Source: an uncultured Ruminococcus sp.
Lineage (GTDB): Bacteria > Bacillota > Clostridia > Oscillospirales > Acutalibacteraceae
DNA: 64,000 bases
NCBI GenBank assembly: GCA_934476515.1
Contig: CAKSNZ010000003.1
Span: 1-64,000, forward strand
Direction of reading: 5' to 3'
Position 1 is the stretch's first letter. Every line of letters begins with the position of its first letter. The position numbers were made by a program, and so were the translations under genes. Positions 32,950-41,526 of this stretch are shown here, one piece after another. The notes under the pieces are model-generated. The model did no database searches and had not been told where the DNA came from. It saw only the letters and a program-made list of their open reading frames with translations.

Positions 32950-33837
32950 ATGAATAATGTAGAGGGCAGAATAATTAAAGCAATCAGTGGTTTCTATTAT
33001 GTAGAAACCACTGAAAATACATATGAATGTAAAGCAAGAGGTTCTTTTCGTAAAGATAGCAACACTCCTGTTGTAGGTGACTTGGTTACAATTTCAATTC
33101 CTGAAACAGGTTATCCTACAGTGGTGAAAATTCATGAAAGAAAGAACTCTATTGTAAGACCACCAATGGCTAATATTGATACATTAGTTATAGTTTGCAG
33201 TACAGTTTCTCCTGCACCAAACTATACAGTTATTGATAAAATGACTGCAACTGCTGTTTATAACAATATTGAGCCGGTTATTGTAATTTCCAAGTCTGAC
33301 ATAAAAAGTGGAGATGAAATATATAATATCTACAACAATACCGGAATTAAGACAATTCTTTATTCCTCAGTTACAGGGGAAGGTGTAGATGAAATATATT
33401 CATTATTGCCAAATAAAATTACAGCATTTATCGGCAACAGTGGAGTTGGTAAGTCAACTTTATTAAACAAGCTTTTTCCTGATTTTCAGTTAAAAACAGG
33501 AGAGGTTAGTGACAAACTTGGCAGAGGTCGTCACACTACTAGAACAGTTGAACTTTTAAAGTTTAATGGTGGTTATGTTTGTGATACTCCTGGGTTTTCC
33601 ACTATGCAACTTGAAAAGTTTAATATTCAAGACAAAACCCAACTTCAATATATGTTTCCGGAATTTGAAGATTATATTGGTCAGTGTATGTTTACTTCAT
33701 GTAGCCATACTTGCGAAAAGGGTTGTGCTATTCTGCAAATGGTAGAAGAAGGCAAAATCCAAAAGTCAAGACATAATAGCTATGTTGATATGTATAATGA
33801 AATAAAAGACATTAAAGAATGGGAGAGAAGAAAATGA
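32950..33837 (+). CDS. rsgA: Ribosome small-subunit GTPase A
   Basis: A 295-residue circularly permuted GTPase that helps mature the 30S subunit. An N-terminal OB domain (1 to about 68) is followed by the G4 motif ISKSD, then the P-loop GNSGVGKST near residue 165 and the G3 motif DTPGFS. The C-terminal zinc motif has Cys and His in CMFTSCSHTCEKGC. AAAGGTG precedes the ATG. The rpe gene that often follows is absent; thiN comes directly, with overlap. Confidence 0.95.
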   Translation: MNNVEGRIIKAISGFYYVETTENTYECKARGSFRKDSNTPVVGDLVTISIPETGYPTVVKIHERKNSIVRPPMANIDTLVIVCSTVSPAPNYTVIDKMTATAVYNNIEPVIVISKSDIKSGDEIYNIYNNTGIKTILYSSVTGEGVDEIYSLLPNKITAFIGNSGVGKSTLLNKLFPDFQLKTGEVSDKLGRGRHTTRTVELLKFNGGYVCDTPGFSTMQLEKFNIQDKTQLQYMFPEFEDYIGQCMFTSCSHTCEKGCAILQMVEEGKIQKSRHNSYVDMYNEIKDIKEWERRK

Positions 33838-34457
33838 GATGTGTAATTATTTCCGGTTCACCGGATACTAATGTAGAAGAAATCAAAAGTCTATGTACAA
33901 ATGATGACTTTATTGTTTGTGCTGACTCCGGTTATTCTTTTGCAAAACAAGCAGGTCTAACTCCAAACCTAATTATCGGTGACTTTGATTCTTTAACTGA
34001 AGAATTACCTGAGAACACCGAAGTAGTTAAGCTAAATACCCATAAGGATGATACCGATACAGAACATTGTGTAATGGAGTGCATTCGTAGAGGTTATAAG
34101 GATTTCTTACTGTTAGGCTCAATCGGTGGTAGAACAGACCATACTTTTGCAAATATTGCAACACTTTCATTTCTCTCAGAATATAACTACAACGGTGTTG
34201 CAAGAAATAACGGTGAGGAAATTCGTATCCTAAAAGAAGGTACATACGAAATGAAAAACAAGAAAGGCTTAATTTTCTCAGTATTCCCTTACGGTTGTGA
34301 AAGTGTAAATGTAACTTATAAAGGTGCAGAATATATGTTAAATAACAAAACTTTAACATACAATGTTTCTCGTGGCATTAGTAATGTATTTGTTGATGAT
34401 AATGCAGAAATTACTGTTAACAGAGGCAGAGCAATTCTTTTAACTTATTATAAATAA
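33834..34457 (+). CDS. thiN: Thiamine pyrophosphokinase
   Basis: A 207-residue enzyme that pyrophosphorylates thiamine to TPP. Motifs: VCADSGYSFA, LIIGDFDSL with the catalytic acidic residues, THKDDTDTEHC and LGSIGGRTDH. The ATG at 33834 follows GGGAGAG; the earlier ATG at 33819 lies inside that site and inside rsgA. It overlaps rsgA by 4 bases and closes the conserved housekeeping run. It complements the thi operon at 36093-38961, although it salvages rather than makes thiamine. Confidence 0.93.
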   Translation: MRCVIISGSPDTNVEEIKSLCTNDDFIVCADSGYSFAKQAGLTPNLIIGDFDSLTEELPENTEVVKLNTHKDDTDTEHCVMECIRRGYKDFLLLGSIGGRTDHTFANIATLSFLSEYNYNGVARNNGEEIRILKEGTYEMKNKKGLIFSVFPYGCESVNVTYKGAEYMLNNKTLTYNVSRGISNVFVDDNAEITVNRGRAILLTYYK

Positions 34458-34466
34458 GAGGTTTTT

Positions 34467-35171
34467 ATGTTATATAATATGTGTGGTTTAAATGTTTATT
34501 ATGAGCCAAAATATAGCCAGACAATTAATCGTTCTGAAAAATATTTAGCAGAAAATCAAAACTTAAAACCGGACATAACTCTAAATGTTACAGAAGAAAG
34601 GATAGATAACTATATCCTTTCTTTTCCTCATTTATCACGATCACTTGCTGAGTATGTTATTTATGGAATGTTGTTCTATGAGTCTATCTTGGATTATGAC
34701 GGCATACTTCTTCATTCATCAGCAATTTCTGTTGATAATGAAGCCTATCTTTTTACTGCAAATAGTGGTACAGGCAAGTCAACTCACTGTGCTTTGTGGA
34801 TGAAGTATTTTGGTGATAAGGCTACTATGATAAATGACGACAAACCGGTAATAAGAATTATTGATAATAAAATATATGCTTGTGGTACACCTTTTTCAGG
34901 TAAACATGATATTAATAAAAATATTTTAGTACCACTAAAAGGTATTTGTTGTATTAATCAAGGTAAAGAAAATATTATCAATAAGATAACTACAAAGAAA
35001 GCTATTTCAAACTTATTACCTCAGACACTTTGTATAAACGATAAAGATAAAATGACAAGCCTATTAACAGTTCTTGATAAGGTGTTAAGTAAAATGAATG
35101 TGTATGAACTGTTTTGTGATATTTCTGAAGATGCAGTAAAAACATCTTATAATATGATGAGCAAAAATTAG
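34467..35171 (+). CDS. HPr-kinase-like P-loop ATPase
   Basis: A 234-residue protein with a P-loop TANSGTGKSTHCALW near residue 100, preceded by ILLHSSAIS and followed by MINDDKPVIRI and CGTPFSGKHDINKN. This pattern fits the HPrK/PEP-carboxykinase-like kinases found singly in Clostridia. It is shorter than true HPr kinase, lacks the N-terminal domain and the usual motif after the P-loop, so I do not call it hprK. The target is unknown. It follows thiN by nine bases and precedes ybaK, so it may be in the same transcript. Confidence 0.75.
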   Translation: MLYNMCGLNVYYEPKYSQTINRSEKYLAENQNLKPDITLNVTEERIDNYILSFPHLSRSLAEYVIYGMLFYESILDYDGILLHSSAISVDNEAYLFTANSGTGKSTHCALWMKYFGDKATMINDDKPVIRIIDNKIYACGTPFSGKHDINKNILVPLKGICCINQGKENIINKITTKKAISNLLPQTLCINDKDKMTSLLTVLDKVLSKMNVYELFCDISEDAVKTSYNMMSKN

Positions 35172-35181
35172 TGGTGATATT

Positions 35182-35667
35182 ATGGCAAAAAAACAAGAAA
35201 AAACTAATGTAATGAGAATTCTTGATCAAAAGAAAATTGAGTATTCTCACTATGCTTATGACAATACAAAACTTAATGCAGAAGAAGTGGCAAATGCACT
35301 TAATCAAGAAGTAGGCAAGGTTTTTAAAACCCTTGTAACTGTTGGTAAAAGTAAAGAACATTATGTTTTTGTTGTACCGGCAAATAAAGAACTTGATTTA
35401 AAGAAAGCTGCAAAAGTTGCAAAAGAAAAGTCAATAGAAATGATTCACCAAAAAGAACTTTTACCACTAACAGGATATATCCATGGTGGATGTTCACCAA
35501 TCGGTATGAAAAAGCAGTTTAAGACTTTTATTCATAGGACTGCTAATGATTATGATACTATCTACTTTTCAGCAGGTAGAGTGGGTAACCAGGTTGAGTT
35601 GCCACTATCTTCATTACAAAAGGTAATTCCTGTTGAAGTAGCAGATATTATAAAAGATAATTCTTGA
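35182..35667 (+). CDS. ybaK: YbaK-type Cys-tRNA(Pro) deacylase
   Basis: A 161-residue editing enzyme that hydrolyses Cys mischarged on tRNA(Pro). Family residues include the VGKVFKTLVT strand with its Lys, VPANKELDLKKAAK, and GYIHGGCSPIGMKK. Length is typical. The tRNA-Ala gene begins 38 bases after its stop, but it has its own promoter overlapping the end of this gene. Confidence 0.93.
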   Translation: MAKKQEKTNVMRILDQKKIEYSHYAYDNTKLNAEEVANALNQEVGKVFKTLVTVGKSKEHYVFVVPANKELDLKKAAKVAKEKSIEMIHQKELLPLTGYIHGGCSPIGMKKQFKTFIHRTANDYDTIYFSAGRVGNQVELPLSSLQKVIPVEVADIIKDNS

Positions 35668-35692
35668 TTTTTTCATTACCTTGTGATAGAAT
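35664..35692 (+). promoter_or_regulatory. Promoter of tRNA-Ala
   Basis: TTGATT (35664-35669), 17-base spacer, TAGAAT (35687-35692), ending 13 bases before the mature tRNA 5' end. It overlaps the ybaK stop codon. Confidence 0.6.
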
Positions 35693-35705
35693 TATCTTGT
35701 CGAAT

Positions 35706-35781
35706 GGGGATGTAGCTCAGCTGGGAGAGTACCACAATGGCATTGTGGGAGTCGAGGGTTCGAGCCCCTTCATCTCCACCA
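35706..35781 (+). tRNA. tRNA-Ala (anticodon GGC)
   Basis: A 76-base gene that folds as a full cloverleaf: acceptor GGGGATG/CATCTCC, D stem GCTC/GAGT, anticodon stem CCACA/TGTGG with loop ATGGCAT (anticodon GGC, reading GCC/GCU), T stem GAGGG/CCCTT and encoded CCA. The G3-U70 pair, the alanine identity element, is present. An ORF spanning this region is spurious. Confidence 0.96.
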
Positions 35782-35789
35782 AAGAAAAG

Positions 35790-35832
35790 CCCATAGGTAA
35801 GCCACTTTTAGCTAACCTATGGGTATTTTTTT
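35790..35832 (+). terminator. Rho-independent terminator of tRNA-Ala
   Basis: CCCATAGGTAAGC and GCTAACCTATGGG pair with one mismatch, followed by TATTTTTTT. Confidence 0.82.
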
Positions 35833-35846
35833 ATTTCTTTAAAAGA

Positions 35847-35872
35847 AAACGGCGAAAAAACGGCGAAAAAAT
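35847..35872. repeat. Two-copy tandem repeat downstream of tRNA-Ala
   Basis: CGGCGAAAAAA occurs twice at an 11-base period (35850 and 35861), between the tRNA terminator and the thi promoter. No function is evident. Confidence 0.5.
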
Positions 35873-35892
35873 TAAAATAAAATTATATACTA

Positions 35893-35921
35893 TTGAAAAT
35901 AATAATAAATAAGAGTATAAT
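35893..35921 (+). promoter_or_regulatory. Promoter of the thi operon
   Basis: TTGAAA (35893-35898), 17-base spacer, TATAAT (35916-35921), placed just upstream of the TPP riboswitch. Confidence 0.82.
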
Positions 35922-35937
35922 ACTATTAAAGTAGAAA

Positions 35938-36021
35938 TTATGGGAGCTTGTGTTACAGGCTGAGAGGAAGATATAATCTTCGACCATTACCTGATTTGGA
36001 TAATGCCAACGTAGGGATATA
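35938..36021 (+). promoter_or_regulatory. TPP riboswitch (THI element)
   Basis: Conserved THI-box blocks are present in order: GGGAGC, then GGCTGAGAGG, a variable hairpin AAGATATAATCTT, then ACCTGATTTGGATAATGCC and AACGTAGGGA. It binds thiamine pyrophosphate. A terminator follows before thiS, so TPP should stop transcription of the thiazole genes. Confidence 0.96.
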
Positions 36022-36039
36022 TTTATTAATGTATTTTGA

Positions 36040-36073
36040 GAAGTTACCCAAACATAGGGTAGCTTCTTTTTTT
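36040..36073 (+). terminator. Riboswitch-controlled terminator
   Basis: GAAGTTACCC (36040-36049) and GGGTAGCTTC (36057-36066) form a 10-bp stem with one G-U, followed by seven T. It lies 20 bases before the thiS start. Confidence 0.87.
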
Positions 36074-36092
36074 ACTTATAGGAGGTGTAAAA

Positions 36093-36287
36093 GTGGTAAC
36101 AATTAACGGTAAAGAAGTTGATATGTCAGGAAAGACTATTTCACAGTATCTTGAAATTGCAAATTATAATCCAAAGACTATTGCAGTTGAATGTAATGAA
36201 GTAATTATCTCAAAGTCCGATTATGAAACAACTGTACTAAAAGATGGTGATGTAGTAGAAGTTGTTAGCTTTATGGGTGGAGGCTAA
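36093..36287 (+). CDS. thiS: Thiamine biosynthesis sulfur carrier ThiS
   Basis: A 64-residue ubiquitin-like protein whose C-terminal Gly-Gly (MGGG end) is adenylated and thiocarboxylated to donate sulfur for the thiazole. GTG at 36093 follows GGAGG; the first residues VTINGKEVD are typical. The activating enzyme ThiF is not encoded in this operon. First gene after the TPP riboswitch. Confidence 0.93.
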   Translation: MVTINGKEVDMSGKTISQYLEIANYNPKTIAVECNEVIISKSDYETTVLKDGDVVEVVSFMGGG

Positions 36288-36343
36288 TTTCTTTTAAAGA
36301 AAAATAAAACAAACTTGATATACATTGAAAGAAGGAAATTATA

Positions 36344-37114
36344 ATGGAAAATGATAAACTTATCATTGGCGGTCATGAATTTAACTCTAGATTTATTTTA
36401 GGTTCAGGTAAGTATTCTATGAAACTTATTGACTCAGCTATTAAGGATGCCGGTGCTGAAATTATTACACTTGCAGTTCGTAGAGCAAATACTAAGGAAC
36501 AAGAAAATATCCTTGATTATATTCCAAAGGGTATTACATTACTACCTAATACAAGTGGTGCAAGAAATGCTGATGAAGCAGTAAGAATTGCAAGACTAGC
36601 CAGAGAACTTGGTTGTGGCAACTTTGTAAAGATTGAAATTATGAGAGATAGTAAGTATCTACTTCCTGATAACCAAGAAACTATTAAGGCTACAGAAATT
36701 CTGGCAAAAGAGGGTTTTGTGGTAATGCCTTATATGTACCCAGACCTAAATGCTGCTCGTGATTTAGTTAATGCCGGTGCAGCATCAATTATGCCTTTAG
36801 CTTCACCAATAGGCTCAAATAAAGGTTTAGCTACTAAAGACTTTATCCAAATTCTAATTGATGAAATTGATTTACCAATTATTGTAGATGCCGGTATCGG
36901 TAAACCTTCTCAAGCTTGTGAAGCAATGGAAATGGGTGCATCAGCAATTATGGCAAATACTGCATTAGCTACTGCCGGTGATTTACCATTAATGGCATCA
37001 GCATTTAAGAATGCTATAGAAGCCGGTAGAAAGGCGTACTTATCAGGTTTAGGCAGAGTTCTAACTCGTGGTGCATCTTCTTCAGACCCATTAACAGGTT
37101 TCTTGCGTAATTAA
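36344..37114 (+). CDS. thiG: Thiazole synthase
   Basis: A 256-residue TIM-barrel enzyme that assembles the thiazole phosphate from deoxyxylulose 5-phosphate, dehydroglycine and ThiS thiocarboxylate. Signature stretches include [45 protein letters not shown] and [11 protein letters not shown]. Length is typical. It follows thiS by 56 bases and precedes thiH. Confidence 0.95.
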   Translation: MENDKLIIGGHEFNSRFILGSGKYSMKLIDSAIKDAGAEIITLAVRRANTKEQENILDYIPKGITLLPNTSGARNADEAVRIARLARELGCGNFVKIEIMRDSKYLLPDNQETIKATEILAKEGFVVMPYMYPDLNAARDLVNAGAASIMPLASPIGSNKGLATKDFIQILIDEIDLPIIVDAGIGKPSQACEAMEMGASAIMANTALATAGDLPLMASAFKNAIEAGRKAYLSGLGRVLTRGASSSDPLTGFLRN

Positions 37115-37127
37115 GAGGTGAATTTTA

Positions 37128-38381
37128 ATGGAAAACGAATTTTTAATTGACTCAGAGTTTTTGTCACCAAAAGCACTTGAAAAGAAACATAGACTGGAGA
37201 ATGACCCATCCTACCGTAAAAACCATATGGAATATATGCCCGGTATGGAAGTTATTGAGTCAGATGTTTGTAAGAATGTAATGGACCATATGAATTCTTA
37301 TGACTATTCAAAATATACTGCAAAAGATGTACGAAAAGCACTTGAACATGAAACTTGTTCTATTGAGGATTTTAAAGCACTTTTATCACCGGCTGCTGAA
37401 CCATTCCTAGAACAAATGGCTCAGAGAGCAAGGGTAGAAACAAGTAAGCATTTTGGCAATACCGTATATATGTTTACACCGTTATACATAGCAAATTATT
37501 GCGAAAACTATTGTGTTTATTGTGGCTTTAACTGTTACAATCACATTAATCGTATGAAACTTTCAATGGAACAAATTGAAAAAGAAATGAAAGTTATTGC
37601 CGATAGTGGTATGGAAGAAATTTTGATTCTTACCGGTGAAAGCAGAGGTCAAAGCAATGTAGAGTATATTGGTGAGGCTTGTAAATTAGCACGAAAGTAT
37701 TTCCGTATGGTAGGACTTGAGGTTTACCCTGTAAATACTGATGAATATGAGTATCTTCATAAATGTGGTGCTGACTATGTAACAGTATTCCAAGAAACTT
37801 ATGATACCGATAAATACGAGACACTTCATTTGCTAGGTCACAAGAGAGTATGGCCATACCGTTTTGACGCTCAAGAAAGAGCATTAAGAGGTGGTATGAG
37901 AGGTGTTGCTTTTTCAGCACTTTTAGGACTATCAGACTTTAGAAAAGATGCTTTAGCAAGTGCACTTCATGTGTATTATTTACAGAGAAAGTACCCTCAT
38001 GCAGAAATGTCCTTGTCTTGTCCAAGACTAAGACCGATTATCAATAATGAAAAGATTAATCCACTTGATGTACACGAAACTCAACTTTGCCAAATTCTAT
38101 GTGCATATCGTATCTTTTTACCATATGTAGGTATTACAGTTTCTTCAAGAGAAAGTGCAGAATTCAGAAATGGTATTGTAAAGATTGCAGCAACAAAAGT
38201 TTCTGCCGGTGTATCTACCGGTATCGGTGATCACGAAAGTAAGTACAGTGGTAAAGAAACAGAAGAAGAACAAGGTGATGAACAGTTCGAAATTAACGAT
38301 AACCGTAGCCTAAAGAAAATGTATGATGAAATTACAGATGAGGGGTTGCAGCCTGTTCTAAATGATTATCTATATGTCTAA
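37128..38381 (+). CDS. thiH: 2-iminoacetate synthase (radical SAM ThiH)
   Basis: A 417-residue radical-SAM enzyme that cleaves tyrosine to give dehydroglycine for ThiG. The Fe-S motif CENYCVYC lies near residue 127 and is followed by GFNCYN. ETYDTDKYETLHLLGHK and the C-terminal BATS-like domain match ThiH. Using tyrosine without O2 (ThiH) rather than glycine oxidase (ThiO) fits an anaerobe. It overlaps the next gene by 8 bases. Confidence 0.95.
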   Translation: MENEFLIDSEFLSPKALEKKHRLENDPSYRKNHMEYMPGMEVIESDVCKNVMDHMNSYDYSKYTAKDVRKALEHETCSIEDFKALLSPAAEPFLEQMAQRARVETSKHFGNTVYMFTPLYIANYCENYCVYCGFNCYNHINRMKLSMEQIEKEMKVIADSGMEEILILTGESRGQSNVEYIGEACKLARKYFRMVGLEVYPVNTDEYEYLHKCGADYVTVFQETYDTDKYETLHLLGHKRVWPYRFDAQERALRGGMRGVAFSALLGLSDFRKDALASALHVYYLQRKYPHAEMSLSCPRLRPIINNEKINPLDVHETQLCQILCAYRIFLPYVGITVSSRESAEFRNGIVKIAATKVSAGVSTGIGDHESKYSGKETEEEQGDEQFEINDNRSLKKMYDEITDEGLQPVLNDYLYV

Positions 38382-38961
38382 TATTATAGTAATAACCAAC
38401 AGTACAATTTGTAAGGAAAACTTTTTATTACGCATTGAAAAACTTGCAAAAGCAAAACCTAAGGCAATTGTACTTAGGGAAAAACATTTGCCGGAAAGTG
38501 ACTATGAAGATTTAGCTAAAAAAGTAATTGAAATTTGCAATAGGTACAATACTCAGTGTATTTTGCATAATTTTCCTAATGTTGCAGAAAAACTAAATCA
38601 CAATTCTTTACATTTACCTTTGCAAGTTCTTGCAACACTTACAGATAAAGAAAAATCACAGTACAAAATTTTAGGAGCATCTTGTCATTCTGTAGAAGAT
38701 GCATTAAAAGCTGAAAAACTTGGTTGTACTTATATTACAGCAGGTCATATTTTTGATACTGATTGCAAGAAAGGTTTACCGGGTAGGGGACTTGATTTTC
38801 TAAAAGAAGTTTGTAAAAGTGTATCAATACCTGTATATGCAATAGGTGGTATTTCACCAAAAAACTTTTCAATGGTTAGAAATGCCGGTGCAGATGGTGG
38901 TTGTATAATGAGCAGTGCAATGAATTGCCCAGAACCTCATAATTATTTATCTTTATTTTAA
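38374..38961 (+). CDS. ThiE/TenI-family protein (thiamine phosphate synthase-like)
   Basis: A 195-residue TIM barrel closing the thi operon. Family features include IVLREKHLPESDY, LGASCHSVEDA, YITAGHIFDTDCK and AIGGISPKNF. ThiE normally has an INDD motif and HxGQxD for Mg-pyrophosphate; here the equivalents read LHNF and HLPLQV, so it may be a TenI-type thiazole tautomerase or a diverged ThiE. ATG at 38374 is chosen; the in-frame ATG at 38362 lies deeper in thiH. A bidirectional terminator follows. Confidence 0.85.
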   Translation: MSNIIVITNSTICKENFLLRIEKLAKAKPKAIVLREKHLPESDYEDLAKKVIEICNRYNTQCILHNFPNVAEKLNHNSLHLPLQVLATLTDKEKSQYKILGASCHSVEDALKAEKLGCTYITAGHIFDTDCKKGLPGRGLDFLKEVCKSVSIPVYAIGGISPKNFSMVRNAGADGGCIMSSAMNCPEPHNYLSLF

Positions 38962-38982
38962 TAAAACAATTTTAGCATATTA

Positions 38983-39018
38983 AAAAAAGTCAAGTGATTT
39001 TGAATCCTTGACTTTTTT
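38983..39018. terminator. Bidirectional terminator between the thi operon and the DUF6933-like gene
   Basis: AAAAAAGTCAAG then GATT (after one bulged T) pair with AATC and CTTGACTTTTTT around a TTG loop. Runs of A before and T after suit both converging genes. Confidence 0.8.
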
Positions 39019-39024
39019 AATTTC

Positions 39025-39597
39025 TTATTTAAATTTTTCTTTCATTACTTTAGCAAAATACTCATAAGGAACAATGTATTTACTTTTATTATTTATTTTA
39101 ATTGTGGTTATGAAATCGTTAACATCTCTGTTAATTTTTTTAGTGTGCAAAATACCATCTTTTATGTAATTGTAAAACCGAGAGCCATCCCAAGCCCAAT
39201 CAGACTGAACATGGTTTAAACTTGATATTATACTTCTATTTGTAATTTTATCGAAGATAGAAACCGGTGATGATTTCACATATTTTTTAAGTGCCTTAAC
39301 CATTTCTTTATCTGATGAGTACATATCAAAAATATAGTTAAAAACATCGTTCATGGTATTATCTATATAACCAACCTTATAATTAATAAGAAAAACAACG
39401 AATTTAGTTTCAAAATGCATAAGTTCCAGACACTTTTTGCCATCAAAATAAAATAACTTACATCCCCATTCGTAAAGGGAGTCGTCTTTCTCTATTTCTC
39501 TTAATTTCTTAGCAAGAGGGGAAATTTCAGATATCATTTCATCAGGAGTATTCAATTTGTATCTATCCAGCATTTTTTTAGTAGCATAAATTATCAT
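39025..39597 (-). CDS. DUF6933-like protein
   Basis: A 190-residue soluble protein opening MIIYATKKMLDRYKL, with WGCKLFYFDGKKCLELMHFETKFVVFLINYK and a later NRSIISSLNHVQ. The whole resembles DUF6933 as I remember it; no function is known. The ATG follows GAAAGGTAG on the minus strand. It stands alone, convergent with the thi operon and divergent from the pseudokinase gene. The gap 39598-39871 holds AT-rich sequence and the next gene's promoter. Confidence 0.7.
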   Translation of the reverse strand: MIIYATKKMLDRYKLNTPDEMISEISPLAKKLREIEKDDSLYEWGCKLFYFDGKKCLELMHFETKFVVFLINYKVGYIDNTMNDVFNYIFDMYSSDKEMVKALKKYVKSSPVSIFDKITNRSIISSLNHVQSDWAWDGSRFYNYIKDGILHTKKINRDVNDFITTIKINNKSKYIVPYEYFAKVMKEKFK

Positions 39598-39787
39598 ATT
39601 ATCTACCTTTCTATTATGTTTTATATTATATTATTATACTTTTAATATTAGAAAGCACAAGAGGTTTTATAATAAAAATTTAAGAGAAAAATATTACAAT
39701 ATAATAAATAATACAAATTTTGACAGAATACAAGAAATTACTCCTATTAGTTAACAAAACTGTAATATCAAAAGGTTATAAATTTTC

Positions 39788-39816
39788 TTGAATATATATC
39801 CCTACTATGATATAAT
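39788..39816 (+). promoter_or_regulatory. Promoter of the PASTA pseudokinase gene
   Basis: TTGAAT (39788-39793), 17-base spacer, TATAAT (39811-39816). Confidence 0.75.
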
Positions 39817-39871
39817 ATTTTAAGCATTAAACTAAGATAATAGTGCGAATTTATGAAAAGGAGTGAGCAGT

Positions 39872-41518
39872 ATGGCACTATGTATGGGCTGTATGAAAGA
39901 AATAGGCGATGAACAAATCTGTCCTGATTGTGGATTTAATAACACAGATACTCAGCCGGAACCTTTCCTAGGTTTTCATACTGTTTTAAAAGATAGATAT
40001 ATTGTAGGTAGAGGTATTGATACCAATGGCGAAAGTACCCGTTACCTAGGTTATGATAAGAAAGAAAATAAAAAGGTTATTATCAGAGAGTTTTTGCCTA
40101 TTGGTATTTTTGACCGTTCAAAAGGTGAGAAAGACCTTGTTGTAGGCTATAATGATGAAACCGTTTTTAAGAACTTGCGTTCTAACTTTATTTCATATTA
40201 TAAGATTGTACAAGAACTTAATAATATGTCAGTAATGATTAAAATTCTTGATATTTTTGAAGAAAACAATACTGCTTATGAAATTGAAGAATACCAAGAA
40301 CTAAGTCATTTTGAAGATTACCTAAAGAGAAATAACGGACAACTTGAATGGGAAGTTGCAAGACCACTGTTTATGCCACTTATCTCAGCATTAGAGTCAC
40401 TTCATAAGAGGGGCATTGGACACTATGCAGTTTCACCATCAAACCTATACATAACTAAAGATGGCAAGCTTAAACTTTCCGGTTTCTGTACTGCTATGGA
40501 AAGAAAGAGAGGTACTCCACTAAAGAGTCAGCTTTATAGTGGTTGTGCTGCTCCTGAACAATATGAAAAGAACTTTACTCTTGATATTGTTACAGAAATT
40601 TACGGCTTTACAGCAACACTGTTCCATACATTAACAGGTCATGTTCCTGCTAATGCAAGAGAAAGACTAAAGGATAGTAGTCTTTTAATGAGTACAAATA
40701 CTGTTAAGCGATTACCTCCTCATGTTGTTACTGCTCTTGCAAACGGTTTACAGGTTGACAGAAAAGAAAGAATTGCAGATTTTGATGAACTTCGCAGTCA
40801 GCTTTCTGTTGCTCCAACAGCTCAAGCAATACAAGAAGAAATCAGCAAAACTGCCAGTCTGTCTGACCCAAGTAAACAGCAAAAAGAAGAAAAGAAAAAT
40901 AATGAAAACAAGAAAGTTACCTTGATTGCAGCATTAATTTCCTTTGTAGTTTTTGTTGGTATCGGTGCAGTTCTTGTTGCTACTAACTGTTTCGGTTTAG
41001 TAAACGGCAACCATGGTGGTGTACAAGAAACAACGGCTACTAAGGCATGGAAGGGTGCAGTTGTTGATAACTTTGTTGGTAAAAAATATTCAGCAGTAAA
41101 GAGTCAGCTAAAGGGTTCTGATAAGTATATTATCAATATTAATTCAGAGGAAAAGTTTAGCGACAACATTGAAGAAGGTTATATTTGCGAACAAACTCCT
41201 GCTGCCGGTACACCGATTACATCCGAAGATGAAGCAGTAAATATCAGCTTAACAATCAGTAAGGGTGCAAAGATGAGAACCTTACCTGATATTGCCGGCA
41301 AGGATATTAAAACAGTTGCTACTATGCTTGCAGATACAGGTGTACTTGTAATGCAAGAAACTGAGTATAACTCAAAGTATCCTAACAATACTGTAATTGA
41401 CTATAAGAACCTAAAGTCAGGTGACCAAATCGAATATGGCAAAACTGTTACAATTAAGGTTTCTTTAGGTGCCGAACCTACTTCAACCGAACCAAATACA
41501 GGTTCTGCTGATGATTAA
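39872..41518 (+). CDS. Membrane PASTA protein with zinc-ribbon and pseudokinase domain
   Basis: A 548-residue protein. An N-terminal zinc ribbon has CMGCM and CPDCG (residues about 4-22). Residues about 35-310 have a protein kinase fold, but catalytic sites are replaced: the VAIK Lys by Arg72 (VIIRE), HRD by His-Tyr-Ala (184-186, HYAVSPSN), and DFG by Ser-Gly-Phe (203-205). A membrane segment at about 348-375 and two PASTA-like repeats (about 398-465 and 467-535, the latter opening LPDIAGKD) follow. It probably binds wall fragments or a partner rather than phosphorylating. ATG at 39872 follows AAAAGGAG; the GTG at 39863 is within that site. Confidence 0.82.
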   Translation: MALCMGCMKEIGDEQICPDCGFNNTDTQPEPFLGFHTVLKDRYIVGRGIDTNGESTRYLGYDKKENKKVIIREFLPIGIFDRSKGEKDLVVGYNDETVFKNLRSNFISYYKIVQELNNMSVMIKILDIFEENNTAYEIEEYQELSHFEDYLKRNNGQLEWEVARPLFMPLISALESLHKRGIGHYAVSPSNLYITKDGKLKLSGFCTAMERKRGTPLKSQLYSGCAAPEQYEKNFTLDIVTEIYGFTATLFHTLTGHVPANARERLKDSSLLMSTNTVKRLPPHVVTALANGLQVDRKERIADFDELRSQLSVAPTAQAIQEEISKTASLSDPSKQQKEEKKNNENKKVTLIAALISFVVFVGIGAVLVATNCFGLVNGNHGGVQETTATKAWKGAVVDNFVGKKYSAVKSQLKGSDKYIININSEEKFSDNIEEGYICEQTPAAGTPITSEDEAVNISLTISKGAKMRTLPDIAGKDIKTVATMLADTGVLVMQETEYNSKYPNNTVIDYKNLKSGDQIEYGKTVTIKVSLGAEPTSTEPNTGSADD

Positions 41519-41526
41519 TTTAAACT

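Noticed and set aside
35847..35872. Tandem repeat after tRNA-Ala as an integration scar
   Set aside because: tRNA 3' ends are common integration sites, but there is no duplicated tRNA end, integrase or foreign gene here.
35664..35912. 82-residue plus-strand ORF
   Set aside because: It covers the tRNA-Ala gene and its terminator and has no ribosome site.
39598..39871. Possible small RNA in the AT-rich gap
   Set aside because: Only a promoter for the downstream gene is visible; no hairpin with U tract or conserved structure.
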